Source: Thermoproteota archaeon (GTDB lineage: Archaea > Thermoproteota > EX4484-205 > JAAOZP01). From it: a DNA stretch of 19,270 bases. Position numbers and translations under genes: made by a program. The DNA lies in contig JANXDK010000002.1 in the NCBI GenBank assembly GCA_025059435.1, positions 1-19,270 on the forward strand, given 5' to 3'. Positions 1 through 6,853 of the stretch are shown piece by piece (the stretch's first letter is position 1; every line of letters begins with the position of its first letter). Under the pieces are notes generated by a model. It was given only the letters and a program-made list of their open reading frames with translations, did not search any database and was not told where the DNA came from.

Positions 1-560
1 ACTCCTAAACCATCTATTTTCTCTCCTAGGCCATCAACCTTCTCTGCCAGATTGTCGACTTTTTCTGTTAAGCTATCCATCTTAACTCCTAAACCATCTA
101 CCTTCTCCCCCACCGTATCTATCTTCTCTCCTAAACCATCTATTTTTTCTCCAAGCACGTCTATTTTTTTAACTGTAAGATCTTGTTTTTCAATCATTTT
201 AATACCTATTTCAATTATTTTTCCAAGCTGAATTGTATTAAACTCGCTTCGAAATGTTTCTATAGGTTTTACAGGTCCTTCATACTTTTCAAAATCGATA
301 CTGGAAACCTCAGCCTCCTCCGGCTTAAACCTCTTAACAGCCTCGACAAAACCTCTAACCTCGTGTTCACCACCTTCATACACAGCCTCTACGCAATCAG
401 TATCTACATTCCTGGCTTGAAAACCGCTTAAACAGGCTTCACTCGCTAAGTTGAGCAGGAAAAGCCTGTAGCCTACGTCCTGAACCTTGGAACCTTTTAC
501 TACAACCTTGCCCTTTATCATTTCTTTTAATAGTTTATTCGTGTTAATGCTTAAAAGCAT
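1..560 (-). CDS. Acylphosphatase-domain protein with heptad-repeat coiled-coil tail (C-terminus off the left edge)
   Basis: The frame is open from the start at 560 to the left edge (186 codons), so the gene is partial. Residues about 18-95 match an acylphosphatase fold: the loop VQDVGYRLF holds the phosphate-binding Arg (R32), and ARNVDTD holds the catalytic Asn (N51), followed by the typical VEAVYEGGEHEV strand and a FVEAVKRFKP helix. The family normally has VQGVGFR, so one loop Gly is Asp here. Acylphosphatases hydrolyse acyl phosphates and are usually free-standing proteins of about 90 residues. From residue about 130 on, there are at least seven heptads of the type LGEKIDG, with hydrophobic residues at a/d positions, predicting a long parallel coiled coil and oligomerisation. 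A second Met at codon 14 (521) sits closer to the domain, but a TATA box about 25 bp upstream of 560 favours the first. The fold is sure; the role of the tail is unknown. Confidence 0.8.
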   Translation of the reverse strand, partial: MLLSINTNKLLKEMIKGKVVVKGSKVQDVGYRLFLLNLASEACLSGFQARNVDTDCVEAVYEGGEHEVRGFVEAVKRFKPEEAEVSSIDFEKYEGPVKPIETFRSEFNTIQLGKIIEIGIKMIEKQDLTVKKIDVLGEKIDGLGEKIDTVGEKVDGLGVKMDSLTEKVDNLAEKVDGLGEKIDGLG

Positions 561-580
561 AACTATTAAAAAAGAAAGAA

Positions 581-590
581 TTTTATAATT
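581..590 (-). promoter_or_regulatory. TATA box of the acylphosphatase gene
   Basis: On the minus strand the sequence reads AATTATAAAA, centred about 25 bp upstream of the ATG at 560. This is the archaeal TATA-to-start distance expected of a leaderless transcript. No Shine-Dalgarno sequence is seen before the ATG. Confidence 0.5.
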
Positions 591-700
591 TTAAAACTCT
601 GTCCTAGAAACGAGGGATAATTAGACTCCCAAAGGTTTAGCATGTGATAAAACACGGTTAATATTGACTTTTAACTGTTATAATAATAAAATAACTTTTA

Positions 701-708
701 AGGAGGGG
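701..708 (+). promoter_or_regulatory. Candidate Shine-Dalgarno AGGAGGGG, unusually far from its start codon
   Basis: AGGAGGGG matches the anti-Shine-Dalgarno strongly but ends 19 nt before the ATG at 728, much further than the usual 5-10 nt. No ATG, GTG or TTG lies between in that frame. Either the spacing is tolerated, or the match is incidental and CTTTTAA just before it acts as a TATA element giving a leaderless transcript. Confidence 0.35.
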
Positions 709-727
709 TTTTTATTTTTTCATAACA

Positions 728-1030
728 ATGACCAGCATTACTACCCCTCCCGAAGTTGCTTGGATAGTTCCGATCGTAATACCTTTCGTCATCGGATTAC
801 TTATCGGATTTATAGTGAAACGAACCATAAAGCTAATAATTGTCATAGCATTGCTAGTAATAGTCCTGATTATTACGGGCTATGTTAGCATCACTTTTCA
901 AGATATTTATGATAAAGCTATGGAGTTCCTCCCAGTAATAATCGATTTAGGTAGTGGTCTTGGAAATATTCTTCCATACTCATCATTGACTTTTATTATT
1001 GGCCTTTTATTGGGATTATGGAAAGGGTAA
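728..1030 (+). CDS. Small membrane protein, FUN14-like
   Basis: A 100-residue hydrophobic protein. Residues about 12-30 (IVPIVIPFVIGLLIGFIV) and 34-54 form two closely spaced membrane helices separated by the basic turn KRTIK. A third hydrophobic stretch lies near the C-terminus (about 84-98). The glycine-rich first helix, the short Lys/Arg turn, the second helix ending in a Gly, and an amphipathic region before the last helix resemble archaeal FUN14-family proteins, whose biochemical role in archaea is not established. The assignment is by pattern only. It is divergent from the acylphosphatase and followed on the same strand by the HEPN relic, with no sign of functional coupling to either. 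Confidence 0.55.
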   Translation: MTSITTPPEVAWIVPIVIPFVIGLLIGFIVKRTIKLIIVIALLVIVLIITGYVSITFQDIYDKAMEFLPVIIDLGSGLGNILPYSSLTFIIGLLLGLWKG

Positions 1031-1097
1031 TAATATCGCCTCCCAATAGAAAGTCAGCGCCTTCTAAGGCAAGTCTTAATAACTCTCAAATCTTCAT

Positions 1098-1500
1098 TTA
1101 AAGAGAACTAAAGACGAGGCCTTAAGATGGTTCAAGGAAGGGCTTAGATACTGCAAAAATTCTCTATAGTTCAGAAAGGTATAATGCAGCAGCTTACTAC
1201 TTTCATCAGGCTGCTGAGAAGGCTGTTAAGGCTTTGTTGTATTTAGTCAATGAGGCTCCTTGGGGAAACAGCATAAGAGTACTTATCGAGAAGTCTGCAG
1301 AGAAAAAGAAGGTAACCATAAACCAGCTTCTCTCGTACGCCAGGGAGCTAGATAGGCACTACGTGCCTTCTAGATATCCTAATGCTCATCCTGCAGGAAC
1401 GCCTCATGAAGCATACGACGAGCTTACATCACGAAAAGCTATTGAAGCCGCAGAGCATTTGATTAGCTTCGTTAAGAAATTCATTGAGGAACAAGGATGA
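1098..1500 (+). pseudogene. HEPN-domain protein, frameshifted and lacking a start codon
   Basis: The downstream frame (from about 1141) encodes DTAKILYSSERYNAAAYYF followed by HQAAEKAVKALLYL, a typical HEPN helix pair. It ends with ELDRHYVPSRYPNAHP, which contains the R-x4-H motif that is the RNase active site in many HEPN toxins. The N-terminal helix TKDEALRWFKEGL is in another frame (1107-1145). Removing one G from GGG at 1140-1142 joins the two. That upstream frame has no ATG, GTG or TTG back to the stop at 1080-1082; TTA at 1098 stands where a start would be expected. Any protein made today would have to start inside the domain, for example at the TTG at 1234, and would lack the first helices. 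The stop overlaps the MNT start (ATGA), the normal arrangement of HEPN/MNT modules. Confidence 0.75.
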
Positions 1501-1901
1501 TCGTTTTGGAAAATATCGAAGATGTTGTGAGAAGGCTGGCTTCAAAGTATAGGATTACTGCAGTAGTGCTCTTCGGCTCTCGCGCCAGGGGGGCCTTGGA
1601 GCGATTATGATCTACTCATAATAGGAGACTTTAAAGAAAGGTATATTGATAGAATAGGAGATATTTTAGAGCTACTTTCAGATATTAAACTGCCTTTGGA
1701 ACCTCGTCCCTACACTCTTCAAGAGGCTTTGGAGATGTTGAATAAGGGAAATCTATTGATTTTCGATGCGATTGAAGAAGGGAAAATACTCTAAGAGATG
1801 AAGATTATTAGAGATTGTTGGAAGTCTTTCGAAAGTTAAGAGAAAAAGGGATGCGAAAAGATGTTACATCTATAATTCTACCTGAAACAAGATATGTTTA
1901 G
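1497..1901 (+). pseudogene. MNT nucleotidyltransferase (antitoxin-type), multiply disrupted
   Basis: The reading begins MIVLENIEDVVRRLASKYRI and reaches the nucleotidyltransferase signature FGSRARG, then breaks in a run of six G (1588-1593). With one G removed it continues PWSDYDLLIIGDFKER, giving the GS...D-x-D metal-binding motif. The second frame ends at TAA 1792-1794. With one T added there, the original frame resumes as LLRDEDY and then meets an in-frame TAG at 1809-1811 before RLLEVFRKLREKGMRKDVTS and the final stop at 1899-1901. In intact modules MNT enzymes neutralise HEPN partners by adding nucleotides to them. Two indels plus a nonsense codon make a functional product unlikely. Partner of the HEPN relic, with which it overlaps by ATGA. 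Confidence 0.75.
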
Positions 1902-1997
1902 TATCCGAATAGTTTTTAAAAATCTTTTATCCCGGTTTTCACAACCGTAAATTGTTAGTAAATATTGATACTTCTATAAGCCACTTAAATTAAATTT

Positions 1998-2022
1998 AAA
2001 TATCAGCTTCAAGTTGATATTT
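1998..2022. repeat. 25-bp near-perfect palindrome
   Basis: The arms AAATATCAGCTT and AAGTTGATATTT surround a single C. They are reverse complements at 11 of 12 positions. It could be a protein-binding site or, if transcribed, a hairpin; it is not followed directly by a gene. Confidence 0.6.
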
Positions 2023-2027
2023 TTAAT

Positions 2028-2065
2028 GATATGTTTACCGAATTTAGATATGTTTACCGAATTTA
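2028..2065. repeat. Perfect tandem duplication of a 19-bp unit
   Basis: The unit GATATGTTTACCGAATTTA occurs twice head to tail without mismatch. A degenerate third copy (GATATGTTTA, 4 extra bases, CCGAAT) lies at 1891-1910, across the end of the MNT relic. Each unit contains CCGAA, the same pentamer found as a half-site in the gdhA operator region. Confidence 0.85.
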
Positions 2066-2216
2066 AAGATTTTATTTATAACTTCAAACGAACCTAATCA
2101 GGGCGATATTTATTTTAAGAGTTTAAAGACACTATTGAGTGATAAAATAACAGAGTATCCAATAAACCCCTTCTCCATCTTATAGAAATGGGAGACATTT
2201 TTAAAAATGACCAATA

Positions 2217-2236
2217 CCTTTTTTTATAAAAAAACA
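2217..2236. terminator. Possible bidirectional T-tract terminator
   Basis: Seven T on the plus strand (2219-2225) are followed at once by seven A (2228-2234), so transcripts from either side meet a T-run. Archaeal transcription commonly ends at such tracts. The distance from the gdhA stop (about 140 bases) makes this tentative. Confidence 0.3.
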
Positions 2237-2375
2237 CAAGTATATTTACAGGGCTCTGAAGATATTGAAAAAGGCAAAGGAGCTTTTTAGGCTAACTGGT
2301 AAAAACATGCTTATACTTTATTAGTTAAAGTTAATTATTGACTATGAAATTTTTGGACTACTGGTTCTGAAAGTA

Positions 2376-3713
2376 TTAGACCCATCCTCTGGCTTTCATT
2401 GCTTCAACGACTCTACGCACAGCCACCACATATGCAGCTGTCCTTGGGTCGATGTTTTTAGATTCGAATTCCTTCATAGCCTCAACGACTTCCCAAAATG
2501 CCCTAGTCATTTTAGCATCGAGCTTCCTGTAAACTTCTTCATAATCCCAGTAATATCTTGAAAGATTCTGAACCCACTCAAAGTATGATACTGTAACGCC
2601 TCCAGCATTGGCTAAGAAATCGGGAACCACAAATACCTTTTTCTTATGAAGAATCTCGTCTGCTTCAGGAGTAGTTGGACCATTCGCAAGCTCAAGAACT
2701 ATCTTGGCCTTAATTCTATCAGCGTTCTTACCCGTTATCTGATTTTCCAATGCTGCAGGTATCAATATGTCAACAGGAAGCTCAAGGAGTTCCTCATTGC
2801 TAACCTTTTTCGATGACCCGTAATTGACTACACTTCCTGTTTTATCCTTTACCTCCTTGATTTTATTATACGATAAACCTTCATCATTGAATATCCCTCC
2901 CTTGGAATCGCTAACCGCAATCACTTTAGCGTTCTTGAACAATCTTGTTACCATCAGATGGGCTAGGGCTCCAGCGTTTCCGTAACCTTGTATGGCGACT
3001 GTTACAACGTTCTTGCCTTTAGGAACATCGTCTGGAAGACGAGAAAGCTCGCTTGGAGGTTTGTATAAGTTCTCTTCTTTCACTTCTAAACCTACTTTAA
3101 GATGCTTTGCGGCCTCTCTTAGAACATACATTCCCCCCCTCGCAGTTGCATCCTCCCTGCCTTTCGAGCCGCCGGCAATGTGCATTTTACCCGTTATTAC
3201 TCCTGGCTCATTATACCCGACAATGGCAGAGTATTCATCCATCATCCAAGTCATTATCTGAGGATCAGTATAGACATCGGGCGCCGGGATATCTTTCATC
3301 GGCCCTATAAAGCCCGCAATCGCTCTTACGTACCCTCTTGCAAGACGCTCCTTCTCGCCTTGGCTCATCTCCTTAGGGTTACAAATTATTCCCCCCTTTC
3401 CTCCGCCATATGGCAAGTCGAGCAATGCGCATTTCCAAGTCATCCAGGCTGCAAGAGCCTTAACAGTGTCAAGATTTTCCTCTGGGTGCCATCTTATCCC
3501 GCCTTTAGTAGGGCCTAATGCATCATTATATTGGACCCTGAAACCCGTAAAAACCTTAACAGAACCATCATCCATCCTAACGGGTATGCTAACTATTAGT
3601 GTTCTCATCGGTTCTCTTAGAAGAGAATGCGATGCCTTATCCAAGCCAAGGACTTCAGCGCATTTATCTATTTGCTTCTGAGCGTTTTTAAATGGGTTTA
3701 ATTCTTCAGTCAT
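2376..3713 (-). CDS. gdhA: Glutamate dehydrogenase (Glu/Leu/Phe/Val dehydrogenase family)
   Basis: Catalyses reversible reductive amination of 2-oxoglutarate to glutamate with NAD(P)H, in the cytoplasm; archaeal enzymes are usually hexamers. The 445 residues show the whole family pattern: substrate loop GPTKGGIRWHP (68-77), PYGGGKGG with the catalytic Lys106, the catalytic Asp in PAPD (D146), dinucleotide fold QGYGNAG (242-248), and the C-terminal DFLANAGGVTVSYFEW segment. The length is a little above the usual 415-420 residues because of an extra, charged stretch at about 206-235, between the two domains. The start at 3713 has a TATA box upstream (3741-3750) and leaves only a few bases of leader. 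Divergent from the glutamate synthase operon, with three shared palindromes between, so coordinated regulation is likely. Cofactor preference cannot be read safely. Confidence 0.95.
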   Translation of the reverse strand: MTEELNPFKNAQKQIDKCAEVLGLDKASHSLLREPMRTLIVSIPVRMDDGSVKVFTGFRVQYNDALGPTKGGIRWHPEENLDTVKALAAWMTWKCALLDLPYGGGKGGIICNPKEMSQGEKERLARGYVRAIAGFIGPMKDIPAPDVYTDPQIMTWMMDEYSAIVGYNEPGVITGKMHIAGGSKGREDATARGGMYVLREAAKHLKVGLEVKEENLYKPPSELSRLPDDVPKGKNVVTVAIQGYGNAGALAHLMVTRLFKNAKVIAVSDSKGGIFNDEGLSYNKIKEVKDKTGSVVNYGSSKKVSNEELLELPVDILIPAALENQITGKNADRIKAKIVLELANGPTTPEADEILHKKKVFVVPDFLANAGGVTVSYFEWVQNLSRYYWDYEEVYRKLDAKMTRAFWEVVEAMKEFESKNIDPRTAAYVVAVRRVVEAMKARGWV

Positions 3714-3740
3714 TTGGATTGTGCAGTAATTTATGACAAA

Positions 3741-3750
3741 AATATAAATC
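3741..3750 (-). promoter_or_regulatory. TATA box of gdhA
   Basis: Read on the minus strand the sequence is GATTTATATT, about 30 bp upstream of the gdhA ATG. It abuts the first of the three palindromes (3754-3768), which would place that palindrome over the upstream BRE/TFB contact region. Confidence 0.55.
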
Positions 3751-3753
3751 TAT

Positions 3754-3829
3754 CGGAATAAATAACCGAAGAAACGGCTTTTAAAACCGAAGGTATTATG
3801 TTATGCTAATAAATCGGAAAATTTTTCCG
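3754..3829. promoter_or_regulatory. Three 15-bp CGG-N9-CCG palindromes, putative operator cluster for gdhA and the glutamate synthase operon
   Basis: The sites are CGGAATAAATAACCG (3754-3768), CGGCTTTTAAAACCG (3775-3789) and CGGAAAATTTTTCCG (3815-3829). All have length 15 with CGG and CCG at the ends, and most extend to TCGG...CCGA. The start-to-start distances are 21 and 40 bp, close to whole helical turns, so proteins bound there would sit on about the same face. The outer sites lie next to the two TATA boxes. This fits a dimeric helix-turn-helix regulator responding to nitrogen or amino acid status. The regulator is not in the window. Confidence 0.65.
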
Positions 3830-3834
3830 ACAAA

Positions 3835-3844
3835 TTTATATATT
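3835..3844 (+). promoter_or_regulatory. TATA box of the glutamate synthase operon
   Basis: TTTATATATT lies about 36 bp upstream of the ATG at 3876, predicting transcription start about ten bases before the gene. The third palindrome ends five bases before this element. No Shine-Dalgarno is seen in the short leader. Confidence 0.55.
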
Positions 3845-3875
3845 ACATCTTTTTAGCAAAGTAATCCTAAAAAAT

Positions 3876-5288
3876 ATGGAAACCAGAAATACCGCCAGCG
3901 GCAATGTATTCAAAGAAAGATATTACAGATATCACATAGATGTTAGAGACGCTTCTTGGAAAATTAGGCTTCCAAAGAAATTCAGGGTAAAGATATATAA
4001 TAATTGTGTAAATATTCAGGAATGCGTTCAAGCCTGCGTTTATAATGTTCATAGAGTTGGTGAAGATTCAAGGCTTGCAGAGCCTTTGGAGGAGCTTTGT
4101 CGAGGATGTCACAGGTGCACGCTAGTATGTCCAAAGGGAGCAATATGCATAGAGCTAAACCCGGAGTTCCAGAAGCTGGGGGACTCCTACTTCACTCCTG
4201 AAAGGATAGAGAACCTATTCTTCGAGGCTGAAACTGGTAGAATACCTGTCTCAGGAGCTGGTTACGGCGGCGATTTTGCGGGAAGAGGATTTAACGGTTT
4301 CTGGTTCGACTTCTCCGAGATAGTTAGACCCACCAGGGACGGTATACATGGAAGGGAGTATATTTCAACCACGGTGGACCTGGGTAGAAAGCCACACAGC
4401 CTGGTTTTTAGAGGTTCCCAGCTTGTCTCAGAGTTTCCTCGGCTTATAGAGCTTCCTATTCCGATCATTCTCGATTCTCCCCTCTATTCCTCATCCGGTA
4501 GGAATCTTAGTCTAGTTCTAGCAAGAACTGCCAACAAACTTGGCACTTTATCAATAATTGAGGCTGAGGACTACTTTGACGGTTTGAAGCCGTATATTTT
4601 CAACCTGATGCCCAGAATCAGACCCAATGGGATGATGGATTACCCACAGCTTATCAAGTACTCGCGGATTGTTGAATTAGATTATCGAGAGGAAATGATA
4701 TCAGAGGATGAAATGAAGGCAGATTTGAGGTATGTGAGAGAGCTTAATCCTTCCATAATAGTTTGTGCAAGGTTTTCAAGCGTTAACGGAATGGTTTGTA
4801 ATGCTGAGATTGCGGTTAGATCAGGAGTAGATATTATCCATATTCATGTTGATGACAGATCTGTTAAACATGATCCAGATATCATAGTAGATACCATAAG
4901 GAGGGTTCATTCTCACCTTGTTGAAAATCGCATACGGGATGAGGTATCCCTCGTTTCTAGCGGGGGAATCGCTGAGGCTGCACATGTCCCCAAATCCATA
5001 ATTCTTGGTGCAGACGCGGTTGCGATAGGACTAGTATATCAGATCGTGCTAGGGTGCAGAGTATGTTATGGCGACAGGCATCGAGATGATTGTCCGATGA
5101 ATGTCGAAGAAGCAGATATCGGCATTGCTTCACAGAGGATCGTAAACCTCATCAGTTCCTGGAGAGACCAGCTTCTAGAGGTTTTAGGTGGAATGGGTCT
5201 GAGAGAAGTTAGGAGGTTAAGAGGCGAGCTGGGCAGAGCCATATTTTACCGAGAGCTTGAGGAAAAGGTTTTTGGTGATTCTGAATGA
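3876..5288 (+). CDS. Degenerate glutamate synthase FMN-domain paralogue with N-terminal ferredoxin domain
   Basis: 470 residues with the same plan as the next gene. Residues 40-90 are a two-cluster ferredoxin: cluster II is complete (C75, C78, C81, C85-Pro), but cluster I has only C44, C50 and C54, with Ile47 where a Cys is expected, suggesting a [3Fe-4S] or absent cluster. A linker with SEIVRPTRDGIHGREYIS, as seen in FMN-binding glutamate synthases, leads into a TIM-barrel-like domain. That domain keeps SSGGIAEAAHVPKSIILGAD and a Cys triplet (CRVC...DDCP) but has lost the catalytic landmarks present in the neighbour: MSFGSIS, STGEGG, KPGLGG, SPFPFHN and DGGFGGTGA all have unrelated residues here. 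It is likely a structural or electron-transfer partner of the downstream subunit rather than a second synthase. First gene of the operon, overlapping the next by ATGA, so translation is coupled. Confidence 0.75.
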   Translation: METRNTASGNVFKERYYRYHIDVRDASWKIRLPKKFRVKIYNNCVNIQECVQACVYNVHRVGEDSRLAEPLEELCRGCHRCTLVCPKGAICIELNPEFQKLGDSYFTPERIENLFFEAETGRIPVSGAGYGGDFAGRGFNGFWFDFSEIVRPTRDGIHGREYISTTVDLGRKPHSLVFRGSQLVSEFPRLIELPIPIILDSPLYSSSGRNLSLVLARTANKLGTLSIIEAEDYFDGLKPYIFNLMPRIRPNGMMDYPQLIKYSRIVELDYREEMISEDEMKADLRYVRELNPSIIVCARFSSVNGMVCNAEIAVRSGVDIIHIHVDDRSVKHDPDIIVDTIRRVHSHLVENRIRDEVSLVSSGGIAEAAHVPKSIILGADAVAIGLVYQIVLGCRVCYGDRHRDDCPMNVEEADIGIASQRIVNLISSWRDQLLEVLGGMGLREVRRLRGELGRAIFYRELEEKVFGDSE

Positions 5289-6853
5289 TGCAGGGTAAAC
5301 TGATTTTCAAAAAACCTGAAGTGAAACCCGCTCCGTTCAAGCAATCATACTTTATAATGGATAAGTACGATGTTATTATGGACAGAGCTAAGTGTATTAC
5401 ATGTGGCATCTGTACTCAGACTTGCTCCTCATACATAGGTTCTGCCACAATCGATTACGAGGCTTTTAAGAAACCTGAAGGGATCCTTCGTATAATAAAT
5501 ACATCTAACCGCTGTCTAGGTCTAGATTGCCAGAGATGTGTGAAAGTATGTCCAACCGGTGCCTTGACAGTCAGGATTAATCCTCAATATCTCATCCTTG
5601 GAGACAAGCGTTGGACGGCGGATCTTATTCTCTCTACATGGGAGCAAGCTGAGTCTGGAAAATACTCTGGAAGGTATGAATTCAGAATAGGAGATTCTGG
5701 AGGTGGTTTCGACAGAATAAGATTTGATTTTGAACTCGAGGATAAGTTGAATCCTAGCGACGTCTTCGAAGTTGAGGATCTTGACACATCCATAGTTTTA
5801 AATAGAAGGAAAGATGGAAGACCTAAAATAACGATTCCGATTCCTATTTACAGTGCCGATATGTCTTTTGGTTCAATAAGCCTAGAGGTCATGATTGCCA
5901 GGGCCATTGCAGCAAAGGCATGGAAAACTTTCACCAGTACTGGTGAAGGAGGTTATCCCAAGGAACTCATACCTTTTAAAGACAACGTTATAACACAAGT
6001 TGCTACTGGACACTTCGGTGTTAGTGCTGAAACTATAAAGAGGGCGAGAATCGTTTGTCTGAAATATGCGCAGGGAGCTAAACCGGGACTTGGTGGACAC
6101 CTACTTGCCGACAAAGTTACCCCCGAGGTTGCTGAAATTAGAGAAGTTGTCCCTAACATAAGCCTCTTCTCCCCATTTCCGTTCCACAATGTTTACTCGG
6201 TTGAGGACCATTATAGACACGTTCAACTGATAAAGGATGTTAATCCCAAGGCACTCGTATCCGTGAAGGTATCCACTCCAATAGATGTCGACATGGTTGC
6301 AATCGGAAGCTACTATGCGGGCGCCAATATTCTACAAATAGATGGAGGATTTGGCGGAACAGGAGCTGCACCGGATATAGCTAAGAAAAACATTGCCATG
6401 CCGATTGAATACGCCATTCCAATTGTTCACAATTATCTTGTCAAAGAAGGCGTTAGGGATGAGATTGTTTTAATGGCTAGTGGAGGAATAAGAACTGCTT
6501 TCGACATTGCAAAGATAATTGCGTTGGGTGCTGATGGAGCAGTAATAGGGACAAGCGAACTCGTTGCACTTGGATGTAAGAGGTGCGGAAACTGCGAAAG
6601 GGGGAGGGGATGTCCATCTGGAATAGCAACCACTGATCCCGCTCTAAAACTACTGATAGAACCTGAATGGGGGGCCCAAAGGATAATAAACATGTATCAT
6701 TCTTGGAAGAAACAGCTGGATTACATTCTTTCAAAACTCGGCTTAAGAAGCATTAGAGAGCTTCGACCAAAGGGCGTAGTTAAGTTCAAGAATGGAAGGT
6801 TCAATCATCTAATCCATCTAGATCATAATGGTGGTGTTCTTGAAAGAGTTTAA
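5285..6853 (+). CDS. gltB: Glutamate synthase, FMN/iron-sulfur catalytic subunit (archaeal GltB domain 2 type)
   Basis: Carries the synthase half-reaction: ammonia released from glutamine is added to 2-oxoglutarate and the imino acid is reduced through FMN. The 522 residues begin with a two-[4Fe-4S] ferredoxin (C37, C40, C43, C47 and C77, C82, C85, C89), absent from bacterial GltB. The FMN barrel follows (about 170-470) with intact motifs MSFGSIS, STGEGGYPKE, AKPGLGGHLLADKV, SPFPFHNVYSVED, DGGFGGTGAAPD and MASGGIRTAFDIAKIIALGAD. A Cys group at 431, 434, 437 and 443 (CKRCGNC...GCPSGIAT) supplies the [3Fe-4S] cluster near FMN. It has no glutaminase domain; the downstream gene supplies that, with which it overlaps by 26 bp. 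The ferredoxin domain offers an entry for electrons from a low-potential donor or ETF. Confidence 0.92.
   Translation: MMQGKLIFKKPEVKPAPFKQSYFIMDKYDVIMDRAKCITCGICTQTCSSYIGSATIDYEAFKKPEGILRIINTSNRCLGLDCQRCVKVCPTGALTVRINPQYLILGDKRWTADLILSTWEQAESGKYSGRYEFRIGDSGGGFDRIRFDFELEDKLNPSDVFEVEDLDTSIVLNRRKDGRPKITIPIPIYSADMSFGSISLEVMIARAIAAKAWKTFTSTGEGGYPKELIPFKDNVITQVATGHFGVSAETIKRARIVCLKYAQGAKPGLGGHLLADKVTPEVAEIREVVPNISLFSPFPFHNVYSVEDHYRHVQLIKDVNPKALVSVKVSTPIDVDMVAIGSYYAGANILQIDGGFGGTGAAPDIAKKNIAMPIEYAIPIVHNYLVKEGVRDEIVLMASGGIRTAFDIAKIIALGADGAVIGTSELVALGCKRCGNCERGRGCPSGIATTDPALKLLIEPEWGAQRIINMYHSWKKQLDYILSKLGLRSIRELRPKGVVKFKNGRFNHLIHLDHNGGVLERV

Larger units (their letters stand above)
1902..2375. other. 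Non-coding region between the HEPN/MNT relic and gdhA
   Basis: No convincing gene is seen in these 474 bases. The region holds a CGG-N9-CCG palindrome (1933-1947), a 25-bp palindrome (1998-2022), a 19-bp tandem duplication (2028-2065) and an A/T tract that could end transcripts (2217-2236). Short open stretches such as the 27-codon frame at about 2208-2291 have no recognisable features. Both flanking genes point into it, so promoter function would be unexpected. Confidence 0.5.

Noticed and set aside
1..165. CRISPR-like array suggested by the regular repeats at the left edge
   Set aside because: The 21-bp periodicity codes for protein heptads in one open frame and has no unique spacers.
183..431. 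Plus-strand 82-codon open frame at the left end
   Set aside because: It lies antisense to the acylphosphatase frame, which has clear family motifs; its own translation has no recognisable features.
664..888. 74-codon frame overlapping the FUN14-like gene
   Set aside because: Different frame from the membrane protein and with low-complexity polar composition; the hydrophobic frame is far more gene-like.
1588..1593. Programmed frameshift or phase-variable MNT gene
   Set aside because: A further frameshift near 1792 and an in-frame TAG at 1809 remain after correcting the G tract, so decay or sequence error is simpler.
2208..2291. 27-codon frame and an alternative short basic frame downstream of gdhA
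   Set aside because: Too short, no start signal, no family resemblance; no better than chance in AT-rich DNA.
2992..3681. Several plus-strand frames within gdhA
   Set aside because: Antisense shadows of a gene with complete glutamate dehydrogenase motifs.
3815..3829. Exact NrpR operator (GGAA-N6-TTCC) upstream of the synthase operon
   Set aside because: The spacer between GGAA and TTCC is five, not six, and the other two sites lack this core, so the common pattern is CGG-N9-CCG instead.
3876..5288. The first operon gene as a second functional glutamate synthase
   Set aside because: The conserved substrate and FMN motifs seen in the next gene are replaced, and one ferredoxin Cys is missing.
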